NCBI RefSeq assembly: GCF_018598175.1
Contig: NZ_JAHESE010000048.1
Coordinates: 1-38,043 of the forward strand
Source of the DNA: Dawidia cretensis
GTDB lineage: Bacteria > Bacteroidota > Bacteroidia > Cytophagales > Cyclobacteriaceae
Length of the DNA stretch: 38,043 bases
Direction of reading: 5' to 3'
This document shows positions 7,670 through 15,672 of the stretch, piece after piece (within the stretch, counting starts at the first letter, position 1; the number at the start of each line of letters is the position of its first letter). A program made the position numbers and the translations under genes. The notes below the pieces were generated by a model. The model was not told the origin of the DNA, did not search any database, and saw only the letters and a program-made list of their open reading frames with translations.

Positions 7670-8965
7670 TCAGATGCCTGCCAGGTCCGCCACGACAAAG
7701 GTACTGCCCCCAACAAAGATCATGTCGTCGGGACCGGCATTCGCTTTTGCCTGCGCCAGCGCTTCGTTCACATCGCGCACCACCTCTCCTTGCAATCCTT
7801 CAGCGCGCGCCTGCGTAGCCAATGCTTCCGCGTCTAGCGCCCGTGGAACGCTGGCCTGGCAAAAATAATAGTTCGCATCCTTTGGCAAAAGTTGTAATAC
7901 ATGGCGAATATCCTTGTCCTTCACTACTCCAAACACGACCCACAGTCGGTTGTATTGCTGCAGGCGGATCTGGCGCACGACTTCGGCAATGCCGTCAGCG
8001 TTGTGTCCCGTATCGCAAACGATCAGCGGGTGCTGCCCAAGCCTTTGCCACCGTCCCTTTAGTCCCGTCAGCGCCATCACTTGTCCCACACCGCGCCGGA
8101 TATGCTCCGGGGTAATAGCCCACCCCTGCCGCTGCAGCTCTTCCACGGCAGCAAGCGCTCCCAGTATATTTTTCTGTTGATAAATGCCCTGCAGGTCGAG
8201 GGTGACACCTTCAAACAAACACACACCATCGCGGTATATATCCAGCGACGCGGAGGCGTCGGACACACGCACGCTATACCGGTCAGGCGCAAAGATCAAC
8301 GGAGCAGATTCACGCTGCGCTTTGGCCATAAACACGTCGTCCGTCTGCGGCTGATGCTGACTGATCACTACGGGCACGGCGGGCTTAATGATTCCCGCTT
8401 TCTCCGCGGCGATCTTCGGCAGTGTATCTCCCAGAATGTCCTGATGGTCCCAGCCGATGTTCGTAATGACCGACAGCACCGGCATAATGATATTGGTAGA
8501 ATCCAGGCGTCCACCCAGGCCCACCTCGATTACCGCCACGTCTACTTGCTGTTGAGCAAAATAGTCGAAGGCCATGGCCACTGTAACCTCGAAGAAAGAC
8601 GGTTCAATGGTATCGGCAGCGGCACGAATGCGATTCACGAAATCAACTACGAAGGCCTCTTCAACAGGCTGTCCCGACACGCGTATGCGCTCGGTAAAAG
8701 ATTTTAAATGAGGGGAAGTAAATAAGCCTGTTTTATATCCCGCAGTTTGTAAGACCGCCGCCAGCGTATGCGAAGTGCTGCCTTTACCGTTGGTACCGGC
8801 TACGTGAATCGTCTTGAATCGTTCTTGTGGATTACCCAACGCAGCGCATAGGGCAAGGGTATTTGTTAAATCGGGCTTTAGCGCAGCGGCACCTATCCGA
8901 TGAAACATGGGGAGGTTAGCGTATAGATATTCTAGTACCTCAGCGTAAGAAACAAAGGTGGACAT
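7670..8965 (-). CDS. folC: Bifunctional folylpolyglutamate synthase / dihydrofolate synthase
   Basis: A 431-residue Mur-ligase-superfamily enzyme. It ligates glutamate to dihydropteroate and to folates using ATP. The N-terminus LEYLYANLPMFHRIGAAALK is typical of FolC. The P-loop is HVAGTNGKGST (residues 54-64), followed by the folate-family sequence LFTSPHLKSFTERIRV. The ATPase motifs VIEVGLGGRLDSTN (about 145-158) and NIGWDHQDILG (169-179) are intact. The C-terminal domain has VCDTGHNADG. Length is normal. It starts only 8 bases after the stop of the TonB-like gene, so the two are probably co-transcribed, although their functions differ. Confidence 0.96.
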   Translation of the reverse strand: MSTFVSYAEVLEYLYANLPMFHRIGAAALKPDLTNTLALCAALGNPQERFKTIHVAGTNGKGSTSHTLAAVLQTAGYKTGLFTSPHLKSFTERIRVSGQPVEEAFVVDFVNRIRAAADTIEPSFFEVTVAMAFDYFAQQQVDVAVIEVGLGGRLDSTNIIMPVLSVITNIGWDHQDILGDTLPKIAAEKAGIIKPAVPVVISQHQPQTDDVFMAKAQRESAPLIFAPDRYSVRVSDASASLDIYRDGVCLFEGVTLDLQGIYQQKNILGALAAVEELQRQGWAITPEHIRRGVGQVMALTGLKGRWQRLGQHPLIVCDTGHNADGIAEVVRQIRLQQYNRLWVVFGVVKDKDIRHVLQLLPKDANYYFCQASVPRALDAEALATQARAEGLQGEVVRDVNEALAQAKANAGPDDMIFVGGSTFVVADLAGI

Positions 8966-8973
8966 GGTGCTTA

Positions 8974-9876
8974 TTACCGGGACCGCACCACAAAGGTAAT
9001 TTTGCCACGTGAGGCCTGTGGTACATTAGCACCCGTACGGGAGAATGTCAGGTTCTCTACAGCCGCACGACACGCCTTCGCCGCTTCCGGGCTCAGGCTA
9101 TTCTCAGCAACAGTGATCTTTTCCAACTCGCCTTCAGCATTCACTACGATGTCAAATACAATGCGGCCGGTTTCGTTATTGGGCACGGTGGGGCGAGGTA
9201 TCGCATCCCACACCCAGCCATCGAGCGACAGGCTTGAGCCGTCGCCGCCATTGCCGTTACCTTGCTTGCCGTATAAGGCTTTAGCGTCCAGCGAACCTTC
9301 CGGGTTTCCTTTGTCCCCTGTCTTGCCTTTGTCGTCACCATGGCTGCCTGGGCTTCCGGCACGGCCTTCTGTAGTTTTGTTGGTGCTGTTGGTTTGCCCG
9401 GCAGGGTTGTACACCGCGTTGGGGTTTACCTCCTGCTTGGGTTTCTGCTCTTCTTTCTTCGCTTCAGGCTTTTTCGTTTCCGTAGGTTGCTTTACCGGCG
9501 GGGTCTCCGTAGGGCGTTTTGTTTCCTTCTTTTCTTCTTTAACAATCGCCGGTGCATCGTCTTCTTCCGAGGTCACCATCTTCTCCTCTATCTGCTCTTT
9601 CGGGGCAGCAGGAGGCGGCGTAGCCTGGGGTATTTCATTGCGTTGCGGCTCTTCGGGCTGCGTGCCGCCTGAGCCCACCGGAGTTTGCGGTTGTACATCG
9701 CCTCCCCCTTCCGTATCCAGGCCAAAGTTTAATTCGACACCGGGCTCACCACCGTACGGCGGATCGGGCGTGCGCCAGGCCACAATAAAGAACATAGCCA
9801 GCAGGGCCACGGCGTGAATGCCGACGGACACCAAAAAGGCTACTTGTTCGTTCTTTTTTTCCTGTCGCGATGTCAT
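8974..9876 (-). CDS. TonB-family energy transducer-like protein
   Basis: A protein of 300 residues from the ATG at 9876; a TTG six bases upstream is less likely. Layout: a short basic cytoplasmic tail, one membrane anchor (about residues 12-34, VAFLVSVGIHAVALLAMFFIVAW), a long Pro/Glu/Lys-rich periplasmic linker (about 75-160), a Gly-rich part, and a C-terminal TonB-like fold (about 215-300) with GRIVFDIVVNAEGELEKITV and a C-terminal KITFVVRSR strand. It should couple the proton-motive force to outer-membrane receptors together with ExbB/ExbD. Those genes are not next to it; instead a SPOR-domain membrane protein precedes it by 24 bases. A TolA-like role at the division site is an alternative. 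Confidence 0.8.
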   Translation of the reverse strand: MTSRQEKKNEQVAFLVSVGIHAVALLAMFFIVAWRTPDPPYGGEPGVELNFGLDTEGGGDVQPQTPVGSGGTQPEEPQRNEIPQATPPPAAPKEQIEEKMVTSEEDDAPAIVKEEKKETKRPTETPPVKQPTETKKPEAKKEEQKPKQEVNPNAVYNPAGQTNSTNKTTEGRAGSPGSHGDDKGKTGDKGNPEGSLDAKALYGKQGNGNGGDGSSLSLDGWVWDAIPRPTVPNNETGRIVFDIVVNAEGELEKITVAENSLSPEAAKACRAAVENLTFSRTGANVPQASRGKITFVVRSR

Positions 9877-9900
9877 ACCCAATGTATAGCAAAAATGGTG

Positions 9901-10689
9901 CTAGTACCGCACTACCCAAATTTCGTTCCCATAGTCGCCGCCCTTCATGCCGTCCGCTGTCTCCTGTGCATCCGCATAGGTGTCTTTTACGTCCACCGCC
10001 AGACGGCTGAACTTAGTCTTTCCAAACGGTGGAATAATGCGGCACACTACGCCGTTTTTGCTCAGCTTCGTGGCGTAGTCCTTAATCAGATCGTCGTCGA
10101 TCGCGCTGGAAATCACTACGTAATAACGACCGGTACGCTCCGTCAGGGCTTCTACGCTGCCTTCTTTCGGTGCTGCATTTGCCAGGGAATCAGCCCGGCG
10201 ACGTTCATCGTCCTCACGCGCCTTTGCTTCGGCTGCGGCCAAATCAGCCGCCCGTTTTTCAGCATCCCGCTTATCCGCCGCACTTTGAGCCGCCGCTGCC
10301 TCAGCCAGTTGCCGTGGCCGCTCATAGCCAAAATACCACGCCGCACCACCCGCAACGGCCAGAAGCAGAATAACGATCAATACCTTAGGCCATACCGGCG
10401 CAGGCTCGTCCTCTTCGTACGTGTGAATAGGCGCATAAGCAGAATCTTCGTCCAATACTTCCTCATCATGGGCAGACACCGGCTCTACATACTCCGGCTC
10501 AACCGTTTCTTCGTTTTGCGAAGTATACGACGTGCTCGTGCTGGTCGGCTCCTCAACAGGCGTTGATTCGTCCCGGTTCAGCGGCTCATACTCTACTTCC
10601 GGAAGGCCAAAGTTGTCGTCTGATTCCTGGTGGATATTGTCAGTATTTTCGGGAGATTGTTCGTCGCTTAGCTTCTTTCTTCTTGCCAT
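9901..10689 (-). CDS. SPOR-domain single-pass membrane protein
   Basis: A 262-residue protein. The N-terminal 99 residues are acidic, Ser/Thr/Glu-rich and probably disordered in the cytoplasm. A membrane segment follows at about 102-121 (PKVLIVILLLAVAGGAAWYF). Then comes an Ala/Glu/Arg-rich helical linker (about 125-172), and a C-terminal SPOR domain (about 184-262) beginning GRYYVVISSAIDDDLIKDYA and ending GNEIWVVRY. SPOR domains bind denuded septal peptidoglycan, so the protein probably acts at the division site. The same overall layout as the following TonB-like protein (one membrane segment, long linker, small periplasmic end domain) is notable. A good promoter lies just upstream. Confidence 0.85.
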   Translation of the reverse strand: MARRKKLSDEQSPENTDNIHQESDDNFGLPEVEYEPLNRDESTPVEEPTSTSTSYTSQNEETVEPEYVEPVSAHDEEVLDEDSAYAPIHTYEEDEPAPVWPKVLIVILLLAVAGGAAWYFGYERPRQLAEAAAAQSAADKRDAEKRAADLAAAEAKAREDDERRRADSLANAAPKEGSVEALTERTGRYYVVISSAIDDDLIKDYATKLSKNGVVCRIIPPFGKTKFSRLAVDVKDTYADAQETADGMKGGDYGNEIWVVRY

Positions 10690-10728
10690 GTTCTGGTAGT
10701 TAGAGTTGTAAGAAAATGGTCATTCAGA

Positions 10729-10758
10729 CAAAAATAAGCGAAATTTCGACCATCGCAA
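10729..10758 (-). promoter_or_regulatory. Bacteroidota-type promoter upstream of the SPOR gene
   Basis: On the minus strand TTG (10756-10758), a 19-base spacer and TATTTTTG (10729-10736) match the consensus TTG-N19-TAnnTTTG. The start codon is 40 bases downstream of the -7 box. A perfect 10-bp palindrome, CGAAATTTCG (10739-10748), sits in the spacer and could be an operator. A second TATTTTTG copy overlaps the -33 element at 10756-10763. Confidence 0.6.
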
Positions 10759-10787
10759 AAATACCTTCATGACTCAGACCATCTTAC

Positions 10788-12443
10788 TTAAAAGCTCCAC
10801 GTGATTCCGGCCAGTGCCTGGAAGGCCCGCACCGGGTAATGCAGGTAAAGCGGGTACTTGTTCGAGGTGATATTGTTCAACTGAACGAATGCCGAGAAGG
10901 TCGGTGAGAACAGATACTCGGCTTTCGCATTCAGGTCAAAAGCACCGTCGAGCTTTACCGTCTTATCCTGGGTGGCGTCATAGGCCTTCATGCCGCCTTG
11001 TGCGATCAGGTCGGCCGACAAAATAATCTTCTGGTATATATTGTACGAAGCATTCGCCGTCAGCTTGGTGGTCGGGCGATGATACACCTCATCCAAATCG
11101 CCGGCGTTGTAGCCATAGAAGTCGCCCCGCAGCATAAACTTCACTTGCTCCGACTGGGCATAGCTCAATGCCGCATACAGGTTGGTACGCTTCGTGGTTC
11201 CTTTGTCGTATACCGTGTAAAACTTCGACTGGTCTTCAAAACCGTTCACATACGAGTACAGATTCTTCAAAGTCGATAGCGATAAGCCGGCGTGTGCCGA
11301 GACCTTATTCCCCAGCCGGGCGTTGATGCCTACACCGAAATCAAGTGTCTTGTTGGTATGGAAGATGGCAATGTCCGGGGCCAGCCACAGGTTCTCATAC
11401 GATAAGGTTTGCAACGACACTTTCTCAATACCGCCGGTCAGGAACGCCACCGCATCCACAGTCGGGCTGAGCGGATAGGTTGCCCGCACGTCAGGATATA
11501 CATGAAGATCTTTCGAATCTATAGAGTCGTTCTCGTACGCCACCACAAACCCCACACTTAACTGGAGGTCCTCTGCTGCCGGAAAGTTATACGTTGGGTT
11601 TACCACAAACAGGCTGCGGGGCTTTGCGTCGATGTGTGCATCTTTGCGCGTAATGACGGTATAGTCGGCTTTCAATGCGATCTTGGAGTCTTCGTCTATC
11701 TCGTACGAGGAGCCAAAGTTCAGACCTACTTCCGTCTCGCGCGCATCGAACTTATCGGACAGGAAACTAAACCCTGCACCCAGTTTATACGCAAAGTCGG
11801 AATTTTTAGCATTGGAGATCGCCCCCGCCAACCGAAAGATGTTATAGGCTTGCTTCAGCGTGTCGCGGTCTACCGGCACCGCTTCGGGGTAGCCATAAAA
11901 GTGAGTCGTGCGGTTTTCAAAACCGACGTTACCCGACAACGCGATGGCGTCGCTAAAGGAGCTACCGGCCAGCGAGATCCCCGTCGTGCCACTGCCCGAG
12001 TTCTTGCCGTCGACCGGTCCTTTGCCCGAACTATGGTGATACAGATATGCGCCCAGCAGCTTGTTTTTGTCTTTACGTGTATTCAGGTATGCCTCTAACA
12101 GCGGCGACGAATAATTGCCATAACCCAATCGCAAATATCCGCCGTGCACATCTCGCGAAGTCTCTTGCTTAAGCTTGAGCGGGCGCATTTGCGTCGTCAC
12201 CTGTGGCGCCTGGAAGCTGAACGACTGAAAGTCGTACGTCATCGGGGCTTTGATGTTCTCCGCAGGGCGCGGTGGAATCTTTTCAAAATTGCGGTTGGCC
12301 TTGCGCAGGGTGATCTCGCGTACCTTCTCGATCACAATCTCCCGCGATTCCAGTTCACCGGTTTCGTCCTGAGCCCGGGTGGCAAACGATACTCCCACCA
12401 GCATCAGCATCAGGGCGGATATTTTTAGCTTACGATATATCAT
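10788..12443 (-). CDS. Plugless outer-membrane beta-barrel, TonB-dependent receptor-like
   Basis: A protein of 551 residues from the ATG at 12443. I prefer this start because it places a clean signal peptide, MIYRKLKISALMLMLVGVSF...RAQ, at the N-terminus; the upstream ATG at 12491 lies inside the TPR gene. After a short charged region (DETGELESREIVIEKVREI) the rest is a series of amphipathic beta strands with alternating aromatic residues, ending in a C-terminal aromatic (GITWSF) as in outer-membrane barrels. No plug domain or TonB box can be seen, although the barrel resembles the C-terminal half of TonB-dependent receptors. The TPR gene ends 22 bases upstream, so the two are likely one operon and may form one envelope complex. 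Confidence 0.8.
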   Translation of the reverse strand: MIYRKLKISALMLMLVGVSFATRAQDETGELESREIVIEKVREITLRKANRNFEKIPPRPAENIKAPMTYDFQSFSFQAPQVTTQMRPLKLKQETSRDVHGGYLRLGYGNYSSPLLEAYLNTRKDKNKLLGAYLYHHSSGKGPVDGKNSGSGTTGISLAGSSFSDAIALSGNVGFENRTTHFYGYPEAVPVDRDTLKQAYNIFRLAGAISNAKNSDFAYKLGAGFSFLSDKFDARETEVGLNFGSSYEIDEDSKIALKADYTVITRKDAHIDAKPRSLFVVNPTYNFPAAEDLQLSVGFVVAYENDSIDSKDLHVYPDVRATYPLSPTVDAVAFLTGGIEKVSLQTLSYENLWLAPDIAIFHTNKTLDFGVGINARLGNKVSAHAGLSLSTLKNLYSYVNGFEDQSKFYTVYDKGTTKRTNLYAALSYAQSEQVKFMLRGDFYGYNAGDLDEVYHRPTTKLTANASYNIYQKIILSADLIAQGGMKAYDATQDKTVKLDGAFDLNAKAEYLFSPTFSAFVQLNNITSNKYPLYLHYPVRAFQALAGITWSF

Positions 12444-12465
12444 TCCTTTCAAGGTCAGCAGATGA

Positions 12466-15400
12466 TCAATTGTTTTCGAGCGTGTCGGCATCCAATGCCT
12501 TTTGTTTTGCAGCTTCGTTCTGCTCCAGCTGCTTGAGCTTTACTTTGGCCTCATCCTTCACGGACTGCTGCGGAAACTTGTCGATCAGCGACTGCAACGT
12601 AGCCCGCGCCTGGAAGACATTGTCTTGTGCCACAAAGTTGTCTGCCATCAGCAGGAACGCCTTCCCTACCCATACCTCGTATGTGGCGAAGTCATTCGTC
12701 AGGCTGGTCAGTGTCTCATAGCTTTGTTTGTATTCCTTTTGCGTATAGAACACCTTTGCCAGCAGGTATTTAGCCTCCGCACCATACTCATCGCGTGCCG
12801 CGTTGAGGGTGTTCAGGAATTCATCTTTCGCCGTATCGTAGTCGCCACGCGCCAGGGCCGTCTTGCCCAGGTACAACGACGCCTTGTTTTGTGCGCCGGC
12901 ATTGATGTTACCCCGCTCGATGATGGTACGTGCATACACGTCCGCCGAGTCATACTGTGCTTGCAGGTAGAACGATTCCATCAATCCCGACCAGGCATTG
13001 TATTGCTCCTTCTTGTTCACGGCCATGCGCTCCAGGCGATGGTACGCCACGATCGCTTCTGCATAACGGCTCTGGGTAAAATTGATCTCCGCCACGCGAG
13101 CCACTACCCTGCTTCCCATGGTAAAGGAGCGGTCATTGCTTAAGCTGGTGTAGATCGGCATCGCCTTGTCAAATTCCCGCAGACGGAAGTGCGACTCTGC
13201 CATGTAATAGCTGGCCTCCTGGGCATGCGATGTCTGCGGATACGACGATAAGAAATTCCGCAGGCTGGCAATCGCCTTTTGATATTGCTGATCAAAGTAG
13301 ATGTTCTTGGCCGCTTCGTACTCGACGCTTTCCAGGCTGGTATTCGACGGATTGGCTTTCTTAAACTGCGCCAGGTAGGTTTCGAAATCACCCGAGCGTC
13401 CGGCCAGATTCAGCGACTCTTGCAGCGGCGTCAACGCCTCCTGCGCCGCCGGGTGGCTCGGGAACTGCTGAATGACCGTACTATAATCCTGAATAGCCTT
13501 GTCCGGTTGCTTCAGGTTAGAGTACGATGCCGCTCGACGCATATACGCATACGGCAGATACGGCGACGACGGACTCTCCCGGATCAGGATCGACAAGCCA
13601 TCCACCGAGGCGGTATAGTTGCCCTGCTCAATCTCGTATTGGGCGCGCTGGAAGATCGCCTCGTCGCGGTATTGCGACTTGGGATAATTCTTGATCAGCT
13701 CGGTAAACTGGTTACGTGCATCGGCATATTTCCGCTGAATGCCGTTCATAATGCCACTTTGCAACAATACATAGTCATGCTCCGAAGAGCTCATGGCCTT
13801 CGCACGGTTGTAGGTGTTCAGCGCCTCGTCGTATTGTTTGCTCACGTAATAACAGTCTGCCAGCCGGATCATACCATCGGCATAATTGGGTGTGTTTTTG
13901 CTGCCCTTGTTGACAAACTCCCGGAAGTTCACCAGTGCCTTGTCATACCCCTTGGTATTGTAAAATGCGTAGCCCAGGCCATAACGGGTCTTCAGCGCTA
14001 CTTCGGGATCCGCTGCTGTACCCAGGGCGATCACCTTCTGATAGTGCGGAATGGCCTCTTCATATTTCTCCCCGAGCGAGTAACTTTCGGCAATCCAGAA
14101 GCTGGCCAGTGCCGTATACTTCGGATCGCTCGGATATTCCAGCGATTTCGTAAAATACTGAATCGCCCCTGCATAATCTTCTTTGTTAAATAACTCGGAG
14201 CCCTTCAGATACGCCGCCTTTTGATAGGCCTGGTTTACATAGCTATTCCGCGTGGGCAAGGCCTCGATATATTCGATGGCTTTGTTAAAGTTATTGCCAT
14301 TGATATACGCCTGCGCCAAAAGCTCTTTCGCCTCGTTGGCGTGTACGCCTGTCGGCGAATTTTTCAGATACCGCTCAAACTCGGCAACAGCCTGGTCTTG
14401 CTTCCCTGCATCGTACGAGATCTTAGCAAACTGAAATGCGCTTTCCTCTGCCAGCGATGCGTCCTTGGGGTTCTTACGGGCATAGTCAAAGGCGTTCAAC
14501 GCCAGGGGTTTGTTACCCTGCTTCAGGTGCAGAATCCCCAGGTAATACGAAGCATAATAGCTCACCGTATCTTTTGAGGCTGCAGACTTTTCCAGGAACT
14601 CGATGCCGCGGACCGTGTTGCCCGTGGCATAGTGCGCATAGCCCGCCCGGAACAGCAAACCGCTTTCAGCCTTGGCGTTGTTGGCAAAATATTTTTCATA
14701 GGCCTCGATGGCCTTCTTAAAGTCGCCTTTATAATAGTAGGCTTCCGCCACCAGCATAGAGATCTCCTCCGCATTGGTCAGGTCGGTCCGCGATTTAAGT
14801 TGGTTGGCGTATTCAATCAACGTGTCGTAGCGCTTCTGCCGGTAATACACGTTGGCGATCAGCGTCGGCACAATAGGCGCGTACGACGGGCTGGCCTCGG
14901 CCTTCTTCAGGTCCGTTAGCGCTTCATCAAACTGACCTTTCGAGTATTCAATAAAGCCCGCGTAGTAGTTCGATGCAGCGGTATACGAATTGCTTTGACG
15001 CTTCACAAAGTTGAATTGCTCCAACGCTTCGTCGAGCTTCTTCTGGTTGAAGTAGCTATAACCCCATTTGAAGTGGCCTTCAGCTTGCTGGTCGGCTGTC
15101 AGCGCCGGAAAGTTCACCTTCTTAAAGTAGCTCGAGGATTTCGTAAAATTCCCCTCGGCATAGAACGATACAGCCAGATCATAATACGCGGTCGAAGCCT
15201 TGGGGCTCGATGGATAGCGGTCGATAAAGTCGTCGATGAGCTTCTCGCCGTCGCGGTGTCCCAGGTTCAGCGCGCTGAAGGCGACATAGTATTCGGCTTC
15301 CCCGCGGCGGGGATCGCGGGGCGAAGCCTGCGCCAGGAATTCAGAGAATACCTGCCGCGCCGCGCCGTAGTTCGAATGCTCCAGCAATTCGGTGCCCCGA

Positions 15401-15501
15401 TGATAAAGCTTCTCAACATTCTGTTGCGAGAGCTGATCCTGGGCTAGCACACTACTGGACGCGATACAAGCAAAGAACAAAAAGGCTATATACCTGTGCA
15501 T
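12466..15501 (-). CDS. Large periplasmic tetratricopeptide repeat protein
   Basis: A protein of 1,011 residues from the ATG at 15501; an upstream TTG at 15540 would put 13 extra residues before the signal peptide. The signal peptide is MHRYIAFLFFACIASSSVLAQ. The mature protein is almost entirely TPR-type helix pairs, roughly 20 or more units, for example AEYYVAFSALNLGHRDGEKL, AYYYKGDFKKAIEAYEKYF, FWIAESYSLGEKYEEAIPHY and RYGLGYAFYNTKGYDKALVNF. It is a scaffold rather than an enzyme and should sit in the periplasm or on the inner face of the outer membrane. It precedes the plugless barrel gene by 22 bases. The C-terminal tail is Lys/Glu-rich (KLKQLEQNEAAKQ). Confidence 0.88.
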   Translation of the reverse strand: MHRYIAFLFFACIASSSVLAQDQLSQQNVEKLYHRGTELLEHSNYGAARQVFSEFLAQASPRDPRRGEAEYYVAFSALNLGHRDGEKLIDDFIDRYPSSPKASTAYYDLAVSFYAEGNFTKSSSYFKKVNFPALTADQQAEGHFKWGYSYFNQKKLDEALEQFNFVKRQSNSYTAASNYYAGFIEYSKGQFDEALTDLKKAEASPSYAPIVPTLIANVYYRQKRYDTLIEYANQLKSRTDLTNAEEISMLVAEAYYYKGDFKKAIEAYEKYFANNAKAESGLLFRAGYAHYATGNTVRGIEFLEKSAASKDTVSYYASYYLGILHLKQGNKPLALNAFDYARKNPKDASLAEESAFQFAKISYDAGKQDQAVAEFERYLKNSPTGVHANEAKELLAQAYINGNNFNKAIEYIEALPTRNSYVNQAYQKAAYLKGSELFNKEDYAGAIQYFTKSLEYPSDPKYTALASFWIAESYSLGEKYEEAIPHYQKVIALGTAADPEVALKTRYGLGYAFYNTKGYDKALVNFREFVNKGSKNTPNYADGMIRLADCYYVSKQYDEALNTYNRAKAMSSSEHDYVLLQSGIMNGIQRKYADARNQFTELIKNYPKSQYRDEAIFQRAQYEIEQGNYTASVDGLSILIRESPSSPYLPYAYMRRAASYSNLKQPDKAIQDYSTVIQQFPSHPAAQEALTPLQESLNLAGRSGDFETYLAQFKKANPSNTSLESVEYEAAKNIYFDQQYQKAIASLRNFLSSYPQTSHAQEASYYMAESHFRLREFDKAMPIYTSLSNDRSFTMGSRVVARVAEINFTQSRYAEAIVAYHRLERMAVNKKEQYNAWSGLMESFYLQAQYDSADVYARTIIERGNINAGAQNKASLYLGKTALARGDYDTAKDEFLNTLNAARDEYGAEAKYLLAKVFYTQKEYKQSYETLTSLTNDFATYEVWVGKAFLLMADNFVAQDNVFQARATLQSLIDKFPQQSVKDEAKVKLKQLEQNEAAKQKALDADTLENN

Positions 15502-15609
15502 GAGTTCGGGATACGATTTAAGATTAAACAGCGCTGCCAAAATTTTATTGCAAATAAAGAACCAAAAAAGCGCCTAAAAAAATAGTGTACGCTGTCGACA
15601 TGGTCTTAA

Positions 15610-15644
15610 ATATAGTGCCACACGCTACGAATGTGCAACTATAT
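15610..15644 (-). other. Imperfect inverted repeat between holA and the large TPR gene
   Basis: Two 13-base arms (plus strand 15610-15622 and 15632-15644, ATATAGTGCCACA / TGTGCAACTATAT) pair at 11 of 13 positions around a 9-base loop. On the minus-strand transcript this forms a hairpin after holA. It is followed only by TTTAAG-like sequence, not a T run, so it may be an RNA-processing or protein-binding site rather than a terminator. Confidence 0.4.
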
Positions 15645-15658
15645 AGCAGATTTGCTTC

Positions 15659-15672
15659 GCATTGATCAATGC
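15659..15672. repeat. 14-bp perfect palindrome over the holA stop codon
   Basis: The sequence GCATTGATCAATGC is perfectly self-complementary and contains the holA stop codon (TGA on the minus strand). It lies 15 bases from the inverted repeat in the same gap. It could be a protein-binding site or chance. Confidence 0.45.

Noticed and set aside
12444-12491. An upstream ATG that would extend the plugless barrel protein by 16 residues
   Set aside because: The extension lies inside the preceding gene and would put MPTRSKTIDHLLTLKG before an otherwise clean signal peptide.
15502-15540. A TTG start that would lengthen the large TPR protein by 13 residues
   Set aside because: The ATG at 15501 begins directly with a standard signal peptide; the extension adds residues with no role.
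15558-15600. A possible terminator with two A runs on the plus strand (T runs on the minus strand) before the TPR gene
   Set aside because: The only stem (AGCG / CGCT) is four bases with a loop of about 17 bases, too weak to support.
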